DNA from: Acinetobacter sp. YWS30-1
Lineage (GTDB): Bacteria; Pseudomonadota; Gammaproteobacteria; Pseudomonadales; Moraxellaceae
Assembly: GCF_033558715.1 (NCBI RefSeq)
Contig: NZ_CP114606.1
Span: 1,674,001-1,738,000, forward strand
Length of the DNA: 64,000 nt
Reading direction: 5' to 3'
Shown here piece by piece: positions 62,278 to 64,000 of the stretch. The notes beneath the pieces were generated by a model that saw only the letters and a program-made list of their open reading frames with translations, did no database searches and was not told the DNA's origin. How positions within the stretch are numbered: position 1 is the first letter of the stretch; every line of letters begins with the position of its first letter. Both the position numbers and the translations under genes were made by a program.

Positions 62278-64000
62278 TTAAGCTAATTGAGCAGCAGCAA
62301 TTTTCTTAGTATCGATGTCTTTAGCAGCATCTGTATACTCGCTCATCTTGTCGAAGTTCAAGTATTGGTAGATGTCAGCAGACATGCTGTCGATTTGAGC
62401 AGCGTACTGTTGGTATTCTTCTGGAGAAGGTAATTTACCCAATACAGCAGCAACAGAAGCAAGCTCAGCAGATGCTAGGTAAACGTTAGCACCTTGACCT
62501 AGACGGTTCGGGAAGTTACGAGTAGAAGTCGATACACAAGTAGTGTTTGGAGCTACACGTGCTTGGTTACCCATACACAGTGAACAGCCTGGCATTTCTG
62601 TACGAGCGCCAGCTTTACCATAAGTATTGTAGAAACCTTCTTCCATCAATTGGTGTTCATCCATACGAGTTGGAGGAGCCAACCATAGACGAGTAGATAA
62701 AGAACCACCAGGTACTTTGTCTAGAAGTTTACCAGCTGCACGGAAGTGACCGATGTTAGTCATACAAGAACCGATGAATACTTCATCAATTTTTACGCCT
62801 TGAACGTCAGAAAGAAGTTTCGCATCATCTGGGTCGTTCGGGCAGCAAAGAACTGGTTCTGTAATTGTAGAAAGGTCGATTTCGTATACTTTAGTGTATT
62901 CAGCGTCAGCATCAGCTTTAAGAAGTGATGGATTAGCCAACCATTTTTCCATGTTCTCAACACGGCGCGCCATAGTACGAGCATCGCCATAGCCTTGTGA
63001 AATCATCCACTTCAGCATAGTGATGTTAGAACGTAGGTATTCAGCAACTTTCTCTTCAGAAAGCGTGATCGCACAACCAGCAGCAGAACGTTCAGCAGAA
63101 GCATCAGAAAGTTCGAATGCTTGCTCAACAGTCAGGTCAGTTTCCATTTCTGTCAGGTCGATCTCAAGGATACGGCCAGAGAAGATGTTTTTCTTACCTT
63201 TCTTCTCTACAGTCAGGTCACCTTCTTGGATCGCTACGTAAGGAATTGCATGTACTAGGTCACGTAGAGTGATACCAGGCTGCATTTTACCTTTGAACTT
63301 CACAAGAACAGACTCTGGCATATCAAGTGGCATAACACCAGTTGCTGCAGCGAATGCTACAAGACCAGAACCCGCTGGGAATGAAATACCGATTGGGAAA
63401 CGAGTATGTGAGTCACCACCAGTACCAACGGTATCTGGAAGAAGCATACGGTTTAACCAAGAGTGGATAATACCGTCACCTGGACGTAGAGAAACACCAC
63501 CACGGTTCATGATGAAATCAGGAAGCGTGTGTTGCATTTGAACGTCAACTGGTTTTGGATACGCAGCTGTGTGACAGAAAGATTGCATTACCAGGTCAGC
63601 AGAGAAGCCTAGGCAAGCCAAGTCTTTCAATTCGTCACGAGTCATAGGACCAGTTGTATCTTGAGAACCAACTGTAGTCATACGTGGTTCACAGTAAGTA
63701 CCTGGACGGATACCCTGACCTTCAGGAAGACCACAAGCGCGACCAACCATCTTCTGAGCAAGGGTGAAGCCTTTGCCAGTGTCAGCAGGTTGGACTGGAG
63801 TACGGAACAGAGTTGATGGCTCAAGACCAAGCTCTTCACGTGCTTTAGTTGTCAAACCACGACCAATGATCAGGTTAATACGACCACCCGCACGAACTTC
63901 GTCTAGAAGTACTGGAGTTTTAAGGTCAGCTTCAGCGATTTGAGCGCCGTCTTTGAACGCAGTTACTTTAGCAGCAGCCTTGTCGATTTTAAGAGTGATT
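62278..64000 (-). CDS. acnB: Aconitate hydratase B, 5' end beyond the window
   Basis: TCA-cycle enzyme interconverting citrate and isocitrate with a 4Fe-4S cluster. About 574 C-terminal residues are present, open to the window edge. The segment [18 protein letters not shown]... leads into [14 protein letters not shown], then [67 protein letters not shown] (cluster/substrate site), the [16 protein letters not shown] and [14 protein letters not shown] cysteine motifs. This order is AcnB, not AcnA. The C-terminal end [13 protein letters not shown] is typical. Followed by a strong terminator. Confidence 0.97.
   Translation of the reverse strand, partial: ITLKIDKAAAKVTAFKDGAQIAEADLKTPVLLDEVRAGGRINLIIGRGLTTKAREELGLEPSTLFRTPVQPADTGKGFTLAQKMVGRACGLPEGQGIRPGTYCEPRMTTVGSQDTTGPMTRDELKDLACLGFSADLVMQSFCHTAAYPKPVDVQMQHTLPDFIMNRGGVSLRPGDGIIHSWLNRMLLPDTVGTGGDSHTRFPIGISFPAGSGLVAFAAATGVMPLDMPESVLVKFKGKMQPGITLRDLVHAIPYVAIQEGDLTVEKKGKKNIFSGRILEIDLTEMETDLTVEQAFELSDASAERSAAGCAITLSEEKVAEYLRSNITMLKWMISQGYGDARTMARRVENMEKWLANPSLLKADADAEYTKVYEIDLSTITEPVLCCPNDPDDAKLLSDVQGVKIDEVFIGSCMTNIGHFRAAGKLLDKVPGGSLSTRLWLAPPTRMDEHQLMEEGFYNTYGKAGARTEMPGCSLCMGNQARVAPNTTCVSTSTRNFPNRLGQGANVYLASAELASVAAVLGKLPSPEEYQQYAAQIDSMSADIYQYLNFDKMSEYTDAAKDIDTKKIAAAQLA

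Overview
The window is a chromosomal segment of a gammaproteobacterium, most likely an Acinetobacter. The evidence is the gene families and their order: prmB-aroC, the pyrG-kdsA-eno-ftsB-ispD cluster, rnd next to ycgL, a PHA-synthase-like hydrolase beside metZ, tandem M16 peptidases beside ftsY, and an rrn operon with Ile and Ala tRNAs. Low-to-moderate GC and AT-rich intergenic regions fit too. The species cannot be settled by eye. Both ends cut genes: aroC at the left (3' end missing) and acnB at the right (5' end missing).

Layout. 1-8.8 kb: aroC and prmB, small secreted proteins, a UbiB/ABC1-type kinase, a tandem pair of acyl-CoA dehydrogenases, a GNAT acetyltransferase and a lytic transglycosylase. 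8.86-14.67 kb: a complete rRNA operon on the minus strand (16S, tRNA-Ile, tRNA-Ala, 23S, 5S) with promoter, RNase III processing stems and terminator. 14.8-23.9 kb: a DUF2057 protein, an intact nitroreductase and a frameshifted paralogue, ftsY, two M16 peptidases and several small proteins. 24-31.7 kb, minus strand: trpB, a MoxR ATPase/VWA/membrane-protein cluster, ycgL, rnd, recR, ybaB and metZ. 31.8-39.8 kb, plus strand: a PhaC-like hydrolase, a 3-hydroxyisobutyrate-dehydrogenase-type enzyme, a HIT protein, a porin and the cytochrome bd operon (cydP-cydA-cydB-cydX-ybgE; cydX is only 33 codons). 39.8-46.5 kb, minus strand: rodA, ispD, ftsB, eno, kdsA and pyrG. 46.7-55.5 kb: a lipoprotein, a YheT-type hydrolase, an NTF2-like protein, fadH, and a divergent padR-hydrolase-sirtuin run followed by a LysR regulator, then map. 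55.8-64 kb: brnQ, small membrane proteins, a hydrolase, gltS, an AT-rich stand-alone PD-(D/E)XK nuclease and acnB.

Most of the window is housekeeping. The parts that look accessory or underexplored are: (i) the AT-rich nuclease directly behind the acnB terminator; (ii) the fadH/padR divergent promoter with twin palindromes that overlap both predicted promoters, with related half-sites before the nearby LysR gene; (iii) the MoxR-VWA-membrane protein unit; (iv) the acyl-CoA dehydrogenase pair in which one member seems to lack the usual catalytic glutamate; (v) long inverted repeats upstream of trpB; (vi) a possible small RNA in the 590-nt gap after brnQ. I did not see a CRISPR array, prophage, insertion sequence or integron. 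All assignments come from reading motifs and gene order; no database search was run.
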